In this document: positions 23,990 through 32,853 of the stretch, piece by piece | Layout: each line of letters starts with the position of its first letter | How positions within the stretch are numbered: the stretch's first letter is position 1 | From: Bryobacteraceae bacterium | GTDB taxonomy: Bacteria; Acidobacteriota; Terriglobia; Bryobacterales; Bryobacteraceae | Direction: 5' to 3' | Length of the DNA: 33,158 bases | Assembly (NCBI GenBank): GCA_030041495.1 | Contig: JASHNT010000053.1 | Coordinates: 1-33,158, forward strand | Translations under genes and position numbers: made by a program | Notes under the pieces: model-generated | What the model saw: only the letters and a program-made list of their open reading frames with translations | Told to the model about the DNA's origin: nothing | Database searches by the model: none

Positions 23990-26305
23990 CTAATGTTTTT
24001 TGCGGATGACGCTTTGGGCCGGGTCGCTTTGGTCACCCTTGACGATGAAGGTATCATCGTTGGTCCACCAGGTCAATTGCTCCCCCGTCGCTTTTTCGTT
24101 TTTGGCGCTGTCCACTAGTTCCGGCTTGCCGCCCTCGAGGATCACCTTGCCTTCGTCCGCGTAGTATTCGGCGTGTTCGCTGGAGCTGGTCCGGCGGCGC
24201 GCCGGCTTGCCGTTCTCAGGCGGCTGGTTGCTGAAAACCTTGACTGCGCCGTCGGCGATGGCCTTGTCGAGAGAAGAACTGGAATCGGCGTCCTTCAGAT
24301 AGGCTCGCAATTCCTTGGAGTCGACGCGCATATCGGGACGCTGAAGCTCGACGCCGCCCTGATAGACGGCCAAGCGGGTGTCATCGGAGTAAACCAAATC
24401 CGGGGCTTTCACTACTGTGTATATCGATGCGCCGGATTTGGAGTTCGTTGCGGCTTTCGCCGATTTGCCGTCCTTGCTCTTGTCATCCTTGCCCTTGTCG
24501 ACGAACTGGCTGACGGTGTTGCCGTGGGCTTCCAGAACGTGACGCTTGCGGTCGATGTCGAGGCGGTCCGCGCTGACTCGATTGGAGCCCTGCCACATGC
24601 GGGCCGGCGCTCCGGGCTTGCCTTCATAACGGATCTTCTGATCGGGGCCGTGACCGGTGGATATCATGCGCTGCGCGCGAGCCTCCAACACCTCATCGGT
24701 GTCCAGCATCGCCGAAGATTTTCCGTCTTTGTCAGGCTGGCGTGTGGAGGCCACGTTACCTTCCGCCGTGAAATCGCCGGATTTCTGATCGATCACGATG
24801 CGATCCGCGTTGGTCGAGCCGGAGGGGTCCGACAGGCGGGCTTTGCCCAGCAGCGTCATGACGTCGGCCTTCTGATCGAGGGTAGCGGAGTCGGCTTGCG
24901 CTTGCCGGTCGCCTTCCTGATAACGGAAATCGGTCTTCTGCTCGACGCTTGCGAGTTCGCTGGTTTTGGGATCGAACGTGGCGAGGATATCCTTGCTGGA
25001 GGTGATGGCCGGTGGAGGCATCGGCTGCTTGGGGGTCGCGGGTTTGTCTGTGCGGGTGGTGGCGTTGATGGAGCGGAAAGACTGGACGCGGTTGTCCGGG
25101 CCGTAGACGATCCAGACTTTGTCGCCTTTCAACTCGCGTTTGGGTTGGTCGGGGCGGAGAGGCAGAAAATCGAGGGTCGCCAGGCCGTCGGTTTCCGCGT
25201 TGGCGATGTCCTTGCCGCCGGGCTGCATCTTCATGCGGATCGTCTCGCTGCGCAGCACGCGGGTCTCAGCGGAGGAGCCGGGCGCGGCCACGGGAACAGA
25301 CTCGGCGACGCTGTTGCCGGTGGTGACGGTGCTCAGCAAGGTGCTCTCGCCGTTGGCGACCTGGAACTCCATGTCCATTCGGTCGCCGGTGGCGGTGGTT
25401 TTTCCGGAGGCGGAGGTCGAAACCAGCTTCGCGTTGGGCGAGCCTTCAATGTGACGCACCGCCATATGCTCGCCGAAATCCAGGCCGAGGTGGTCCGCGG
25501 AAAAATCCACTTCACGGCCGTTCTGTTCTTGGACGCCCTTCCCGTTCTTGGTGTCGACGCGCTTGATCTCCCCGTGATCCAGCACAACTTCCGCAGCTCC
25601 GGCATCCATCGTTAGGCCTTCGCGCGAGAGCTTGGACCAGCCCACCAGTTCTACTTTCGAATCGCGTTCAAAATAATACGCTTCGGCAGCTTCGATGTGC
25701 ATGGGTTTGGAATCGGGTGTTTTGCCGGTCCAATCCAGAATGGCGTTATGGAGCAGATGGAGTTGACGGGAGTTGGGATCGTAATCCGCGCCAATGGCGG
25801 AACCGGTGCCCTGATCGAACTCGAACTGGGCTTCGCGGTCGGTGGACGCGTGGCCGCTCTCTTTATCGAAGTGCACTCCGGAGGTATGGATCTTGAGAAT
25901 CCGGCCGTGCTGCGGACCGTCCGCGGTGACGCCGAGGGTGATGTCGGCGGGAGCGTCGGAATACAGCGATTTGGTGGATTTGTCGAATTCGCCCTTGTCG
26001 CTTTGGATCAGGTCGTATTCGGAGCCGTCTTTGTGATAGAGCCAGAGCTTCAGACCGTCCAGCTCCACGCGGGAAGGGTCATGCAGATCCCGCATATTCG
26101 TGGCGCAGATTTTGAAGGTTTCCTTGGCGCCGTCGGCTTCCGTGTAGCACCAGGAGGAAGCGGCGGAATCGGTGCCGGCCGCCAGCGATCCGGGAGCCGC
26201 GAGCGCGTCGCGGAACAGCGTGCTCCGATGTTTCCAATAGGTGTTGCCGACGAAGGCAACAATCCCAAGAATGGCCGCCAAAATCACGTACCGGCCGAAG
26301 CGCAT
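23990..26305 (-). CDS. LptC-LptA fusion with multiple predicted OstA-like repeats
   Basis: 771 residues. An N-terminal helix (about 6-24) anchors the protein in the inner membrane. A periplasmic LptC-like segment follows at about 50-235 ([25 protein letters not shown]). At least four further LptA/OstA-like beta-jellyroll segments appear at about 436-520, 540-600, 628-695 and 708-757. Two more divergent ones appear at about 265-330 and 350-415. Repeated phrases have the pattern 'hydrophobic-x-A-D-x-x-x-x-D'. Examples are [39 protein letters not shown] and [18 protein letters not shown]. Lys/Asp-rich linkers (near 600-625) separate repeats. Usual LptC and LptA are about 190 and 180 residues, so one chain could span the periplasm. 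An AAGGAAGAG site lies 9 nt before the ATG. lptB follows 5 nt later. Confidence 0.85.
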   Translation of the reverse strand: MRFGRYVILAAILGIVAFVGNTYWKHRSTLFRDALAAPGSLAAGTDSAASSWCYTEADGAKETFKICATNMRDLHDPSRVELDGLKLWLYHKDGSEYDLIQSDKGEFDKSTKSLYSDAPADITLGVTADGPQHGRILKIHTSGVHFDKESGHASTDREAQFEFDQGTGSAIGADYDPNSRQLHLLHNAILDWTGKTPDSKPMHIEAAEAYYFERDSKVELVGWSKLSREGLTMDAGAAEVVLDHGEIKRVDTKNGKGVQEQNGREVDFSADHLGLDFGEHMAVRHIEGSPNAKLVSTSASGKTTATGDRMDMEFQVANGESTLLSTVTTGNSVAESVPVAAPGSSAETRVLRSETIRMKMQPGGKDIANAETDGLATLDFLPLRPDQPKRELKGDKVWIVYGPDNRVQSFRSINATTRTDKPATPKQPMPPPAITSSKDILATFDPKTSELASVEQKTDFRYQEGDRQAQADSATLDQKADVMTLLGKARLSDPSGSTNADRIVIDQKSGDFTAEGNVASTRQPDKDGKSSAMLDTDEVLEARAQRMISTGHGPDQKIRYEGKPGAPARMWQGSNRVSADRLDIDRKRHVLEAHGNTVSQFVDKGKDDKSKDGKSAKAATNSKSGASIYTVVKAPDLVYSDDTRLAVYQGGVELQRPDMRVDSKELRAYLKDADSSSSLDKAIADGAVKVFSNQPPENGKPARRRTSSSEHAEYYADEGKVILEGGKPELVDSAKNEKATGEQLTWWTNDDTFIVKGDQSDPAQSVIRKKH

Positions 26306-26568
26306 AGAAAAGAACTCTTCCTTTATGGTACTTCAGACGCCACGGAGGGAGAACGATTTACGTGGAATTCTGTTTGCCGGCGCAGGCACGGGTTGGTAGA
26401 ACCCCGCGGCTGCGTCTAAAACCGCCCTCGCGAATGGGTGGGCTGGTATCAGAATCGCTTTTTCCGGACATACTCGGTCAGGCATAAGTAGGTTGGAAGA
26501 ATCCCTTTTGTTTCAGCGAATTGGAGCTGGAGCGAAAGCCCGGTGGCGGAGTTGGCTACGCCCGGCGT
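26306..26568. other. Intergenic region, no gene seen
   Basis: Both neighbours are on the minus strand, so this holds the leader of the LptC-LptA gene and the 3' region of the exported-protein gene. Apart from the AAGGAAGAG ribosome site next to 26305 I see no frame, repeat or clear terminator. A TACCAT/ATAAAG stretch some 20-30 nt before the ATG could be a -10 but has no -35. Confidence 0.5.
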
Positions 26569-27375
26569 TCACTTCGTGGCCGCGTGGCTTGAGTCTTTTT
26601 CGTTCTCGCAAACGGTCTCGATCAGTTCGGTGTCGGCCATCAAAGTGTACGGTAGCGTCACGGTCCAGGGCCGCGAGTACATCTTAGGATCTGCAATGGT
26701 GATCTGCAGATCCATGTGACCGAAGTCGCGGCGCGTGAAGCGCTCCGTCACGCGGCCGGATTCGGTTTGTGGATGGCCCTTGAAGGTATCGAGCCAAGCC
26801 CGGCCATTGAAGCCGACCGTGTCCACCACCAGAGAATCGCCATCCCACTTACCCACCGAGTAGCCGAGCCAGCTCGGCTGCGGGTCTTTAGGGAGCGGGC
26901 GGCCATCGAGGAACACCTGGCGGAAGATCGAGTTCGACGAAGTCTCGTAGAGCAGCACAACCAATTGAGGCGTCTGCACGATCTTGAACGGATGGAGAGC
27001 GTCTCCGGAGTTGGACGTATCGATACGCGGAACGCCGGGGGGCATGCAGTGCGCCATGGCGTCGCCCTTGTGATCGTTATTCTCGCGCTCATTGACGATC
27101 GCCTTGGCCGCGGGCAGCATGGGCACGCCGTTCGGCTCGATATCGTTCGCCAGATCCTTGAAGTAGTCCGAATTCGTGGTCCAGATGCCTTGCAGGTTCG
27201 GTTTGCCGTCGGCCATCCGCGGCGTGGGAGCCTTCAAGTTGGGCTTGCCGTCCGCCGTGCGAGGAATCCCGGGAGTCGGATAGTTGATCCACTGCGGATA
27301 CGCGAGCGAAGCAGCGGCGGCGAGCAGAATGAGTCGGGCGAGCATGACTTTATTGTCCGACAGGCTTGCCGTCAT
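26569..27375 (-). CDS. Exported protein of the acidobacterial 'YPTPGIPRTADGKP' family
   Basis: 268 residues with a signal peptide (LARLILLAAAASLAYPQ) followed by WINYPTPGIPRTADGKPNLKAPTPRMADGKPNLQGIW. This duplicated 'TADGKPNL' opening occurs in a large paralogous exported family of Solibacter-like bacteria. Later motifs are VVLLYETSSNSIFRQVFLDGRPLP, GYSVGKWDGDSLVVDTVGFNGRAWLDTFKGHPQTE and VTERFTRRDFGHMDLQITI. ELIETVCENEKDSS lies near the C-terminus. No biochemical role is established for the family. The ATG at 27375 overlaps the TGA of the upstream dehydrogenase (ATGA), which suggests coupled translation. The ATG at 27345 directly before the hydrophobic stretch is an alternative. Confidence 0.78.
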   Translation of the reverse strand: MTASLSDNKVMLARLILLAAAASLAYPQWINYPTPGIPRTADGKPNLKAPTPRMADGKPNLQGIWTTNSDYFKDLANDIEPNGVPMLPAAKAIVNERENNDHKGDAMAHCMPPGVPRIDTSNSGDALHPFKIVQTPQLVVLLYETSSNSIFRQVFLDGRPLPKDPQPSWLGYSVGKWDGDSLVVDTVGFNGRAWLDTFKGHPQTESGRVTERFTRRDFGHMDLQITIADPKMYSRPWTVTLPYTLMADTELIETVCENEKDSSHAATK

Positions 27376-29198
27376 TGTCCGATTGGCCTACCGTCCAGGA
27401 CAAAAACCATCAGCTTGGGGAAGATGGTGTTCGGTCCGGCCTGGGGCGGAGGAGCGCCGGGCTCGACATTGCGGCCAACGACGATTCCCTGACCGCCGGC
27501 GACGGCGATGTACTGTTTGCCGTCGAGCTCATAGGTGATGGGCGGTCCCATGCCGCCGGCCAGGCCGGTTTTGACGTCGAGCAGCTTCTCGCCTTTATCC
27601 GCCGAGTACGCGACCAGGCGTCCATCCGGGATCACTTGAATTACGAGATTGCCCGCGGTGGTAACGGTGCCTCCACCGATCGAGCCTCCGCCAGGAGCCT
27701 GCCAGCTCTGCTTCTGCGTAGCCGGGTCCCAGGCGATTAACGCGCCGGTGGGAGATCCGGCGGCAACCTCGGGTCCGATGGCGGGCGGAGGGGGCAGCGT
27801 CGCGGCGGGAGGCGGTGCAAGACCGATGCCATCCTTGGGTGGAGGTCCGCGCCTCACGCCGATATTGCTGCGGCCGGGCTTCCATTCATAGTTTTCGTCG
27901 ATGGCGAATACGGAGCTGCTGGAAAGCGAGGAGGGGATGTAGACCAAGCCGGTGGCCGGATTGAACGACATCGGCGACCAATTGTGTCCGCCGCCGGGTC
28001 CGGGCATAATCTGAATCGTCTCATCGCCGTAGTGCGCTTCGGGATTGATGAAGGGGCGGCCGGTGCGCTCATCAAGGCCGCGCGCCCAAGTGACTTTTAC
28101 GAAAGGCTCGCCGGAGATGAACTGGCCGGTGACGCGGTCGATGACATAATAGAAGCCGTCCTTGTTGGCCTGCATCAGGACCTTGCGGGGCTGGCCCTTG
28201 ATGGTGATGTCGGCGAGCAGCAATTGCTGCACGCTATCGAAATCCCAGGAATCGCCGGGGACGGGCTGATAATACCACTTGAGCTCGCCGGTATCGGGTT
28301 TGACGGCGAGAATCGAGGCGACGTAAAGGTTGTCCTTGCCCTTGGAGTGACGCAATGGCTCGGGCCAAGGCCCGCCGTTGCCCGTGCCGACGTAGATGAG
28401 ATCGGCCTCGGGATCATAAGAGATGGAATCCCACAGCGAGCCTCCGCCGCCGAGTTTCCAGAAATCGCCGGACCAGGTTTCGGCGGCTTTCTTGAGCGCG
28501 GGGTTTTCGTAGGGCTTGGATGGGTCGCCGGGGACGGTGTAGAAGCGCCAGGCCCGCTGGCCGGTGCGGGCGTCGTAGGCGTCGAAGAAGCCGCGAATGG
28601 GGAGCTCGGAGCCGGCGACGCCGATGATCACTTTGCCTTTGGCGATGCGCGGAGCCATGGTGACGGTGTAGCCGTCCTGCGAATAAGAGATGCGCGACTC
28701 CCATACCGGATGGCCGGTGCTGATATCGAGCGCGACCAGGCGGCCGTCGATGATCGGCGCGATCACCAGGTTCTGATATAGAGCGATGCCGCGCTGGACC
28801 ACTCCGCAGCAGATGTAGGGGCGGGTTTTGTCTTGATTGACCTCGGGGTCCCAGTGCCATTTTTCCTTACCGGTACGGGCGTCGACGGCGTAGACGATGC
28901 TCCAGTTGGTGATGCTGTATATAGTGCCGTTGAAAAACAGCGGCGTGGCTTCCTGATTGCCGCCTCCACGGCCGATTTCGTAGGACCAAGCCAGGCCGAG
29001 GCGGCTTACGTTCGATGCGTTGATCTGGTTGAGCGGACTGTAACGAGTCTCGCCTTGCGTGAATCCGTAAGTGGTCCACTCCGAGCCGTTCTTGGCGGCG
29101 TTGCGGAGCGAGTTATCGTCGACGACGCGGGCGGTCTGTGAGTAGGCAGGCGCGATCGCGAGCGTTGCCGCCATCAAGGCTAGGGCTTTCGTGGCCAT
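27372..29198 (-). CDS. PQQ-dependent alcohol dehydrogenase-like quinoprotein
   Basis: A periplasmic eight-bladed beta-propeller dehydrogenase of 608 residues with a signal peptide (MATKALALMAATLAIAPAYS). The vicinal disulfide Cys130-Cys131 (YICCGVV) that stacks over PQQ is present. Trp256 in GGGSLWDS fits the floor of the PQQ pocket. Metal ligands by alignment with methanol dehydrogenase are Glu198 (GSE), Asn274 (GTGN) and Asp319. Two residues on there is another Asp (Asp321, sequence SWDFDSV). This Asp-x-Asp pattern marks lanthanide-using enzymes such as XoxF. Blade motifs include LVALDISTGHPVWE and ILAVKPDTGELKWYY. There is no C-terminal cytochrome domain, so electrons must leave to a separate carrier. 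A GGGGAGGAAACC ribosome site precedes the ATG. Its stop overlaps the downstream exported-protein start. Confidence 0.9.
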   Translation of the reverse strand: MATKALALMAATLAIAPAYSQTARVVDDNSLRNAAKNGSEWTTYGFTQGETRYSPLNQINASNVSRLGLAWSYEIGRGGGNQEATPLFFNGTIYSITNWSIVYAVDARTGKEKWHWDPEVNQDKTRPYICCGVVQRGIALYQNLVIAPIIDGRLVALDISTGHPVWESRISYSQDGYTVTMAPRIAKGKVIIGVAGSELPIRGFFDAYDARTGQRAWRFYTVPGDPSKPYENPALKKAAETWSGDFWKLGGGGSLWDSISYDPEADLIYVGTGNGGPWPEPLRHSKGKDNLYVASILAVKPDTGELKWYYQPVPGDSWDFDSVQQLLLADITIKGQPRKVLMQANKDGFYYVIDRVTGQFISGEPFVKVTWARGLDERTGRPFINPEAHYGDETIQIMPGPGGGHNWSPMSFNPATGLVYIPSSLSSSSVFAIDENYEWKPGRSNIGVRRGPPPKDGIGLAPPPAATLPPPPAIGPEVAAGSPTGALIAWDPATQKQSWQAPGGGSIGGGTVTTAGNLVIQVIPDGRLVAYSADKGEKLLDVKTGLAGGMGPPITYELDGKQYIAVAGGQGIVVGRNVEPGAPPPQAGPNTIFPKLMVFVLDGRPIGQ

Positions 29199-29214
29199 TG
29201 GTTTCCTCCCCGGG

Positions 29215-29239
29215 GAAAAGAGCTTTTCATGATTCTATA
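29215..29239 (-). promoter_or_regulatory. Putative promoter/operator of the quinoprotein gene
   Basis: On the minus strand TATAGAAT (29239-29232) could be the -10, placing the start near 29225. The 14-nt near-palindrome GAAAAGAGCTTTTC at 29215-29228 overlaps that point and might bind a regulator. No -35 is evident and the divergent gene starts at 29284, so a shared control region is possible. Confidence 0.3.
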
Positions 29240-29283
29240 CCGAAGTTCATTCGCCCGTGAGTTACGATGGCTCGGAGGGGGCT

Positions 29284-30603
29284 ATGAAGGGGTTCGCGCT
29301 GGCGGCGGCATGGGTGTGGGCGTGGTCAGGGAGCATGGCGGCGGCGACGCCGGTTACCTTCGACAAGGATGTGCTCCCGATCCTCCAGAAGAATTGCCAG
29401 AGCTGCCACCGGCCGGGTGAGATCGCCCCGATGCCTTTCCTGAGTTATCAAGATGTCCGGCCGTACGCCAAAGCGATCAAAGCAGCGGTACTGACGCGCA
29501 AGATGCCGCCTTGGTTCGCCGACCAGAGCTATGGCCACTGGTCTAACGCTCCCACACTGACCAGCGCGGAGGTTCAGACGCTGGTCGAGTGGGCGGATGA
29601 TGGAGCGGCAGAGGGTGATCCTCGCGATAAGCCTGCTCCCGTGGCTTGGCCGGAAGGCTGGACCATTCGTCCCGATTTAATTGTTCGGATGCCGAAGCCG
29701 TTTCATGTTCCCGCAAAGGGAACCGTCGAATTGACCACGGTGGTGCTGCCGACCGGCCTGACAAAAGATACCTGGGTCACGTCGATCGAGGTGCGCCCCG
29801 GCAATGCGAGGGTGGTGCATCACGTAGCGGTCTCCTTCGTTCCGCACGATCCGGCGGTGAATTACGGGGAACCGGAAACTCCGGTGGTTCTACGTGATGC
29901 CAATGGCGATCAGATTGGGCCGCGCGTGGCGGCCGAGAATTTTTCGGCGCTCGAAGCAGTGTTCCTGCCGGGAAGCGCGCCGATGGATTTTCGCAGTTAC
30001 AACGCGGGGAAATTGATCCCCGCCGGCTATGACATATTGCTCCAGATCCACTACACGGCCGATGGCGAGGAGACGGAGGATCAAACCCAAGTTGGGTTCA
30101 CCATCGCGAAGGAACCGCCGGCGAAGCGGTTTGTGACGCTGGCGCCGGCGGCTCCGCGCGATGAACAATCGTTCCGGATTCCGGCGGGAGATCCGAGTTG
30201 GGAGACGTCGACTGAGGTCGAATTCAAACAGAACGCCGAGATCGTTTGGTTCGCGCCGCACATGCACCTGCGCGGCAAGGACATGACGTACACGCTGGAG
30301 CTTCCGAACGGAGAAAAACAGATCCTGCTGCGCGTGCCCAAGTACGATTTCAACTGGCAACTGGGATACAACGCGGAGCGGCCCGTTGAAGCGCGCAAGG
30401 GGGCGAAGCTTGTGGCCGTGGCGCACTTCGACAACTCGGCCAACAACAAGTTCAATCCGAATCCGAACAAAGACGTGTTCTGGGGCGACCAGACTTGGGA
30501 AGAAATGATGGTGGCGTGGTTCGGTGTTCTGGTCGATCGCTCGGCCGATCCGCGCAAGGTGGTCCGCTATAGCCGCAGACAAAACGCCGTTCCACGCGGA
30601 TGA
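29284..30603 (+). CDS. Exported cytochrome c/copper monooxygenase-like fusion
   Basis: 439 residues with a signal peptide (MKGFALAAAWVWAWSGSMAA). Near the N-terminus CQSCH (38-42) is a single haem c site inside TFDKDVLPILQKNCQSCHRPGE, as in planctomycete/acidobacterial cytochromes. The rest resembles the two beta domains of copper type II ascorbate-dependent monooxygenases. Candidate copper ligands are His179-His180 in RVVHHVAVSF, His256 in LLQIHYTAD and the His-Met-His pair (326-328) in WFAPHMHLRGKDM. Whether the copper sites are complete cannot be told from sequence. It is probably a periplasmic redox protein. The ATG at 29284 has a GGAGGG site and opens the signal peptide. The ATG at 29257 adds nine residues. 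It is divergent from the quinoprotein gene. An SDR gene follows after 16 nt. Confidence 0.85.
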   Translation: MKGFALAAAWVWAWSGSMAAATPVTFDKDVLPILQKNCQSCHRPGEIAPMPFLSYQDVRPYAKAIKAAVLTRKMPPWFADQSYGHWSNAPTLTSAEVQTLVEWADDGAAEGDPRDKPAPVAWPEGWTIRPDLIVRMPKPFHVPAKGTVELTTVVLPTGLTKDTWVTSIEVRPGNARVVHHVAVSFVPHDPAVNYGEPETPVVLRDANGDQIGPRVAAENFSALEAVFLPGSAPMDFRSYNAGKLIPAGYDILLQIHYTADGEETEDQTQVGFTIAKEPPAKRFVTLAPAAPRDEQSFRIPAGDPSWETSTEVEFKQNAEIVWFAPHMHLRGKDMTYTLELPNGEKQILLRVPKYDFNWQLGYNAERPVEARKGAKLVAVAHFDNSANNKFNPNPNKDVFWGDQTWEEMMVAWFGVLVDRSADPRKVVRYSRRQNAVPRG

Positions 30604-30619
30604 CGTAAAATGCGAATTC

Positions 30620-31369
30620 ATGACCACACCCTTTCGATTGGACGGGATGCGCGCGCTGGTGACGGGGGGCGCGAGCGGGATCGGCGAGGAGATTTGCAAG
30701 GTATTGACCGCGGCCGGCGCGTCCGTCATCATCGCCGACATCGACCAGCGCGGCGCGGAGGCCCTGTCATTGAAGTTGCCGGGTTCCTCGGTGGCGGTGG
30801 TCGATGTTGCGGATGAGGATGCGGTGAACCGGATGTTGGCTTCGATTGCGAAGCTCGACATTTTGGTGAACAACGCGGGCATCGGGCTGGTGGGCAACAT
30901 CGAAGAGACAGAGCATGACGGTTTTCAGAGGCTTTTCCGGGTCAACGTGGAAGGAGTGTACCTGGTCACGAAAGCCGCGATGCCGAAATTGCTGGCGTCG
31001 CGGGGATGCATCGTGAATCTGGGGTCTGTCGCCGGCTTGGTGGGATTGAAACGGCGCTTCGCCTACTGCGGAACCAAGGGCGCGGTAATCGCGATGACCA
31101 AGCAAATGGCGCTGGATTACGCGGGAAGGATTCGAGTGAATGCGGTGTGCCCGGGAACGGTGGACACTCCGTTCGTCGATGCGTATCTCGCCAAATATCA
31201 CGCGCACGAGATCGAAAGAACGCGGGCGGAGCTGCACGCGCGGCAACTGGTGGGGCGCATGGGCAGGCCGCAGGAGGTCGCGTACATGGTGCTGTACCTG
31301 TGCTCGAAGGAAGCTGAATTCGTGACCGGCTCTTGCCCCACCATCGACGGCGGATTGACCGCGGCATAA
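30620..31369 (+). CDS. SDR family oxidoreductase (NAD-type)
   Basis: 249 residues of the classical short-chain dehydrogenase family. The dinucleotide motif TGGASGIG spans 15-22. An acidic residue at the end of the second strand (Asp40 in VIIADIDQ) favours NAD over NADP. NNAG lies near 84. Ser136 and the Tyr149-x3-Lys153 pair (AYCGTK) complete the active site. The C-terminal FVTGSCPTIDGGLTA is typical. I start at the ATG at 30620 because the family begins there. The frame upstream to 30524 runs through the cytochrome gene. It is 16 nt after the cytochrome gene and 18 nt before a second SDR, so these are likely cotranscribed. Substrate unknown. Confidence 0.92.
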   Translation: MTTPFRLDGMRALVTGGASGIGEEICKVLTAAGASVIIADIDQRGAEALSLKLPGSSVAVVDVADEDAVNRMLASIAKLDILVNNAGIGLVGNIEETEHDGFQRLFRVNVEGVYLVTKAAMPKLLASRGCIVNLGSVAGLVGLKRRFAYCGTKGAVIAMTKQMALDYAGRIRVNAVCPGTVDTPFVDAYLAKYHAHEIERTRAELHARQLVGRMGRPQEVAYMVLYLCSKEAEFVTGSCPTIDGGLTAA

Positions 31370-31387
31370 CGACCCATTGGACAAGAC

Positions 31388-32116
31388 ATGGCGGATTCGC
31401 TCAGAGATCGGGTAGTGGTGGTGATCGGCGCTTCGAGCGGTATTGGCCGGCAGATCGCGGTGTTGTTCGCGCGCGCGGGAGCGAAGGTGATGGCCTCGGC
31501 GCGAAGAGAGGCGCGATTAAAGGATCTGGCGATGGAGATGGCGTCGGCCGGCAGCGCCATCGCGATTCATCCGGCGGATTCGACCAAGGCCGCGGATATG
31601 GAGGGGCTGATGGCCGCGGCGCGCCAGAAGCTGGGCGAAGTCGACGTCATGGTTTACGCGACCGGCGACAACACTCCCGACCGGCACCTGAAGCGGCTGA
31701 CGCCGCCGGTTTGGGATGCGATGGTAAGCGTGAACCTGAACGGCGCGTATTACGCCACCCAGGCGTTGCTGCCTTCGATGCGCGAGCGGCGCAGCGGGCA
31801 TTTGATCTACATCGCTTCGGTTTCAGCCTTGTGGTCCGATCCTTCCGGCGCGGCGTACCAGGCGGCCAAGCGAGGATTGCTCGGCCTGGCGCACGCGGTG
31901 CGATTTGAGGAAAAGGAAAACGGCATCCGCACCAGCGTAGTTTGTCCGGGGTTGACCGAAACCGAAATTCTGGTGAAGCGGCCAGTGCAGCCCACGCGGG
32001 AGACGCTGGACAAGGCTCTGCAGCCGATCGATGTTGCTGAAGCTGTATTGGCGGTCGCCAAGATGCCGCCGCGCGCGACCGTCACCGAACTACATCTGTG
32101 GCCGACGCTGCTGTGA
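31388..32116 (+). CDS. SDR family oxidoreductase (NADP-type)
   Basis: 242 residues with the coenzyme motif GASSGIG at 14-20. A basic Arg39 (SARRE) suggests NADP binding. Catalytic Ser144 and Tyr157-x3-Lys161 (AAYQAAK) are present. The central motif, usually N-N-A-G, is changed to Y-A-T-G at 90-93, a variation that occurs in several subfamilies. The gene lies 18 nt after the first SDR. Its TGA overlaps the ABC ATPase GTG by 4 nt (GTGA). An oxidoreductase this tightly tied to an importer may act on what the importer brings in; that is inference. Confidence 0.92.
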   Translation: MADSLRDRVVVVIGASSGIGRQIAVLFARAGAKVMASARREARLKDLAMEMASAGSAIAIHPADSTKAADMEGLMAAARQKLGEVDVMVYATGDNTPDRHLKRLTPPVWDAMVSVNLNGAYYATQALLPSMRERRSGHLIYIASVSALWSDPSGAAYQAAKRGLLGLAHAVRFEEKENGIRTSVVCPGLTETEILVKRPVQPTRETLDKALQPIDVAEAVLAVAKMPPRATVTELHLWPTLL

Positions 32117-32853
32117 GCGCGGGGGTCGCCGTCCGCATCGAGAACGTGCGGCGTGCGTTCGATACCAACGTGGTGATCGCGCGCATGAACCTGCGCATCG
32201 AAGCGGGTGAGTTTTTGGCACTGCTGGGTCCGTCGGGTTGCGGAAAATCGACGCTGCTGCGCATGATCGCGGGCCTGGACCAGCCGGATGCGGGGACCAT
32301 TGCGACCGAGCCGGTAGCAGGACGCTTCCAACGAGCGTTTGTATTTCAGGATGCGCACCTGCTGCCGTGGCGCAATGTGCTCGATAACGCCGCGCTTCCG
32401 TTGGAGCTGATGGGCGTGGAGCGTGAGGAGCGGGGGGCGAAAGCCCGCGCCGCGCTCGAGAAAGTGAATCTCGCGGAAGCGAACGATCGCTATCCGGCGC
32501 AGCTTTCCGGAGGCATGCGCATGCGCGTGTCGCTGGCGCGGGCGCTGGTGACGGAGCCGCAACTGTTGTTGCTCGACGAGCCGTTCGCGGCTCTGGACGA
32601 GATCACGCGATTCCATCTGGACGTGCAGCTTCGCGAGCTGTGGCGTGAGCGCAGGATGACGGTTGTGTTCGTGACGCACTCGATTTCGGAGGCGGCGTTC
32701 CTGGCGGATCGCGCGGTGGTGATGGGAAAGCGCGGCGGGAATATCAGTCTGGACCGGAGCATGGCTCTGCCGGAAGCGAGAACGAATGAGCTGCGGGCCG
32801 ATCCGCGATTGGGGCTCGTGATGAAGATGCTGCTGGGGGCAATCGAGGAATGA
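32113..32853 (+). CDS. ABC transporter ATPase, nitrate/sulfonate/taurine type
   Basis: 246-residue cytoplasmic ATPase of the SsuB/TauB/NrtD group. The Walker A GPSGCGKST begins at 39. Gln79 is the Q-loop residue, in VFQDAHLLPWRNVLDN, a stretch typical of this group. LSGGM lies at 131-135, the Walker B LLLLDEPFAALD with Asp155-Glu156, and His189 in VTHS. I start at the GTG at 32113, which overlaps the SDR stop. An upstream GTG at 32098 would lie inside the SDR gene. The stop overlaps the permease ATG (ATGA). Substrate class cannot be read from the ATPase; thiamine-precursor, sulfonate or nitrate-type uptake are options. Confidence 0.93.
   Translation: MSAGVAVRIENVRRAFDTNVVIARMNLRIEAGEFLALLGPSGCGKSTLLRMIAGLDQPDAGTIATEPVAGRFQRAFVFQDAHLLPWRNVLDNAALPLELMGVEREERGAKARAALEKVNLAEANDRYPAQLSGGMRMRVSLARALVTEPQLLLLDEPFAALDEITRFHLDVQLRELWRERRMTVVFVTHSISEAAFLADRAVVMGKRGGNISLDRSMALPEARTNELRADPRLGLVMKMLLGAIEE

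Noticed and set aside
24173-25615. Plus-strand open frame of 480 codons
   Set aside because: It is antisense to the LptC-LptA fusion; the real gene has a signal anchor, ribosome site and operon context.
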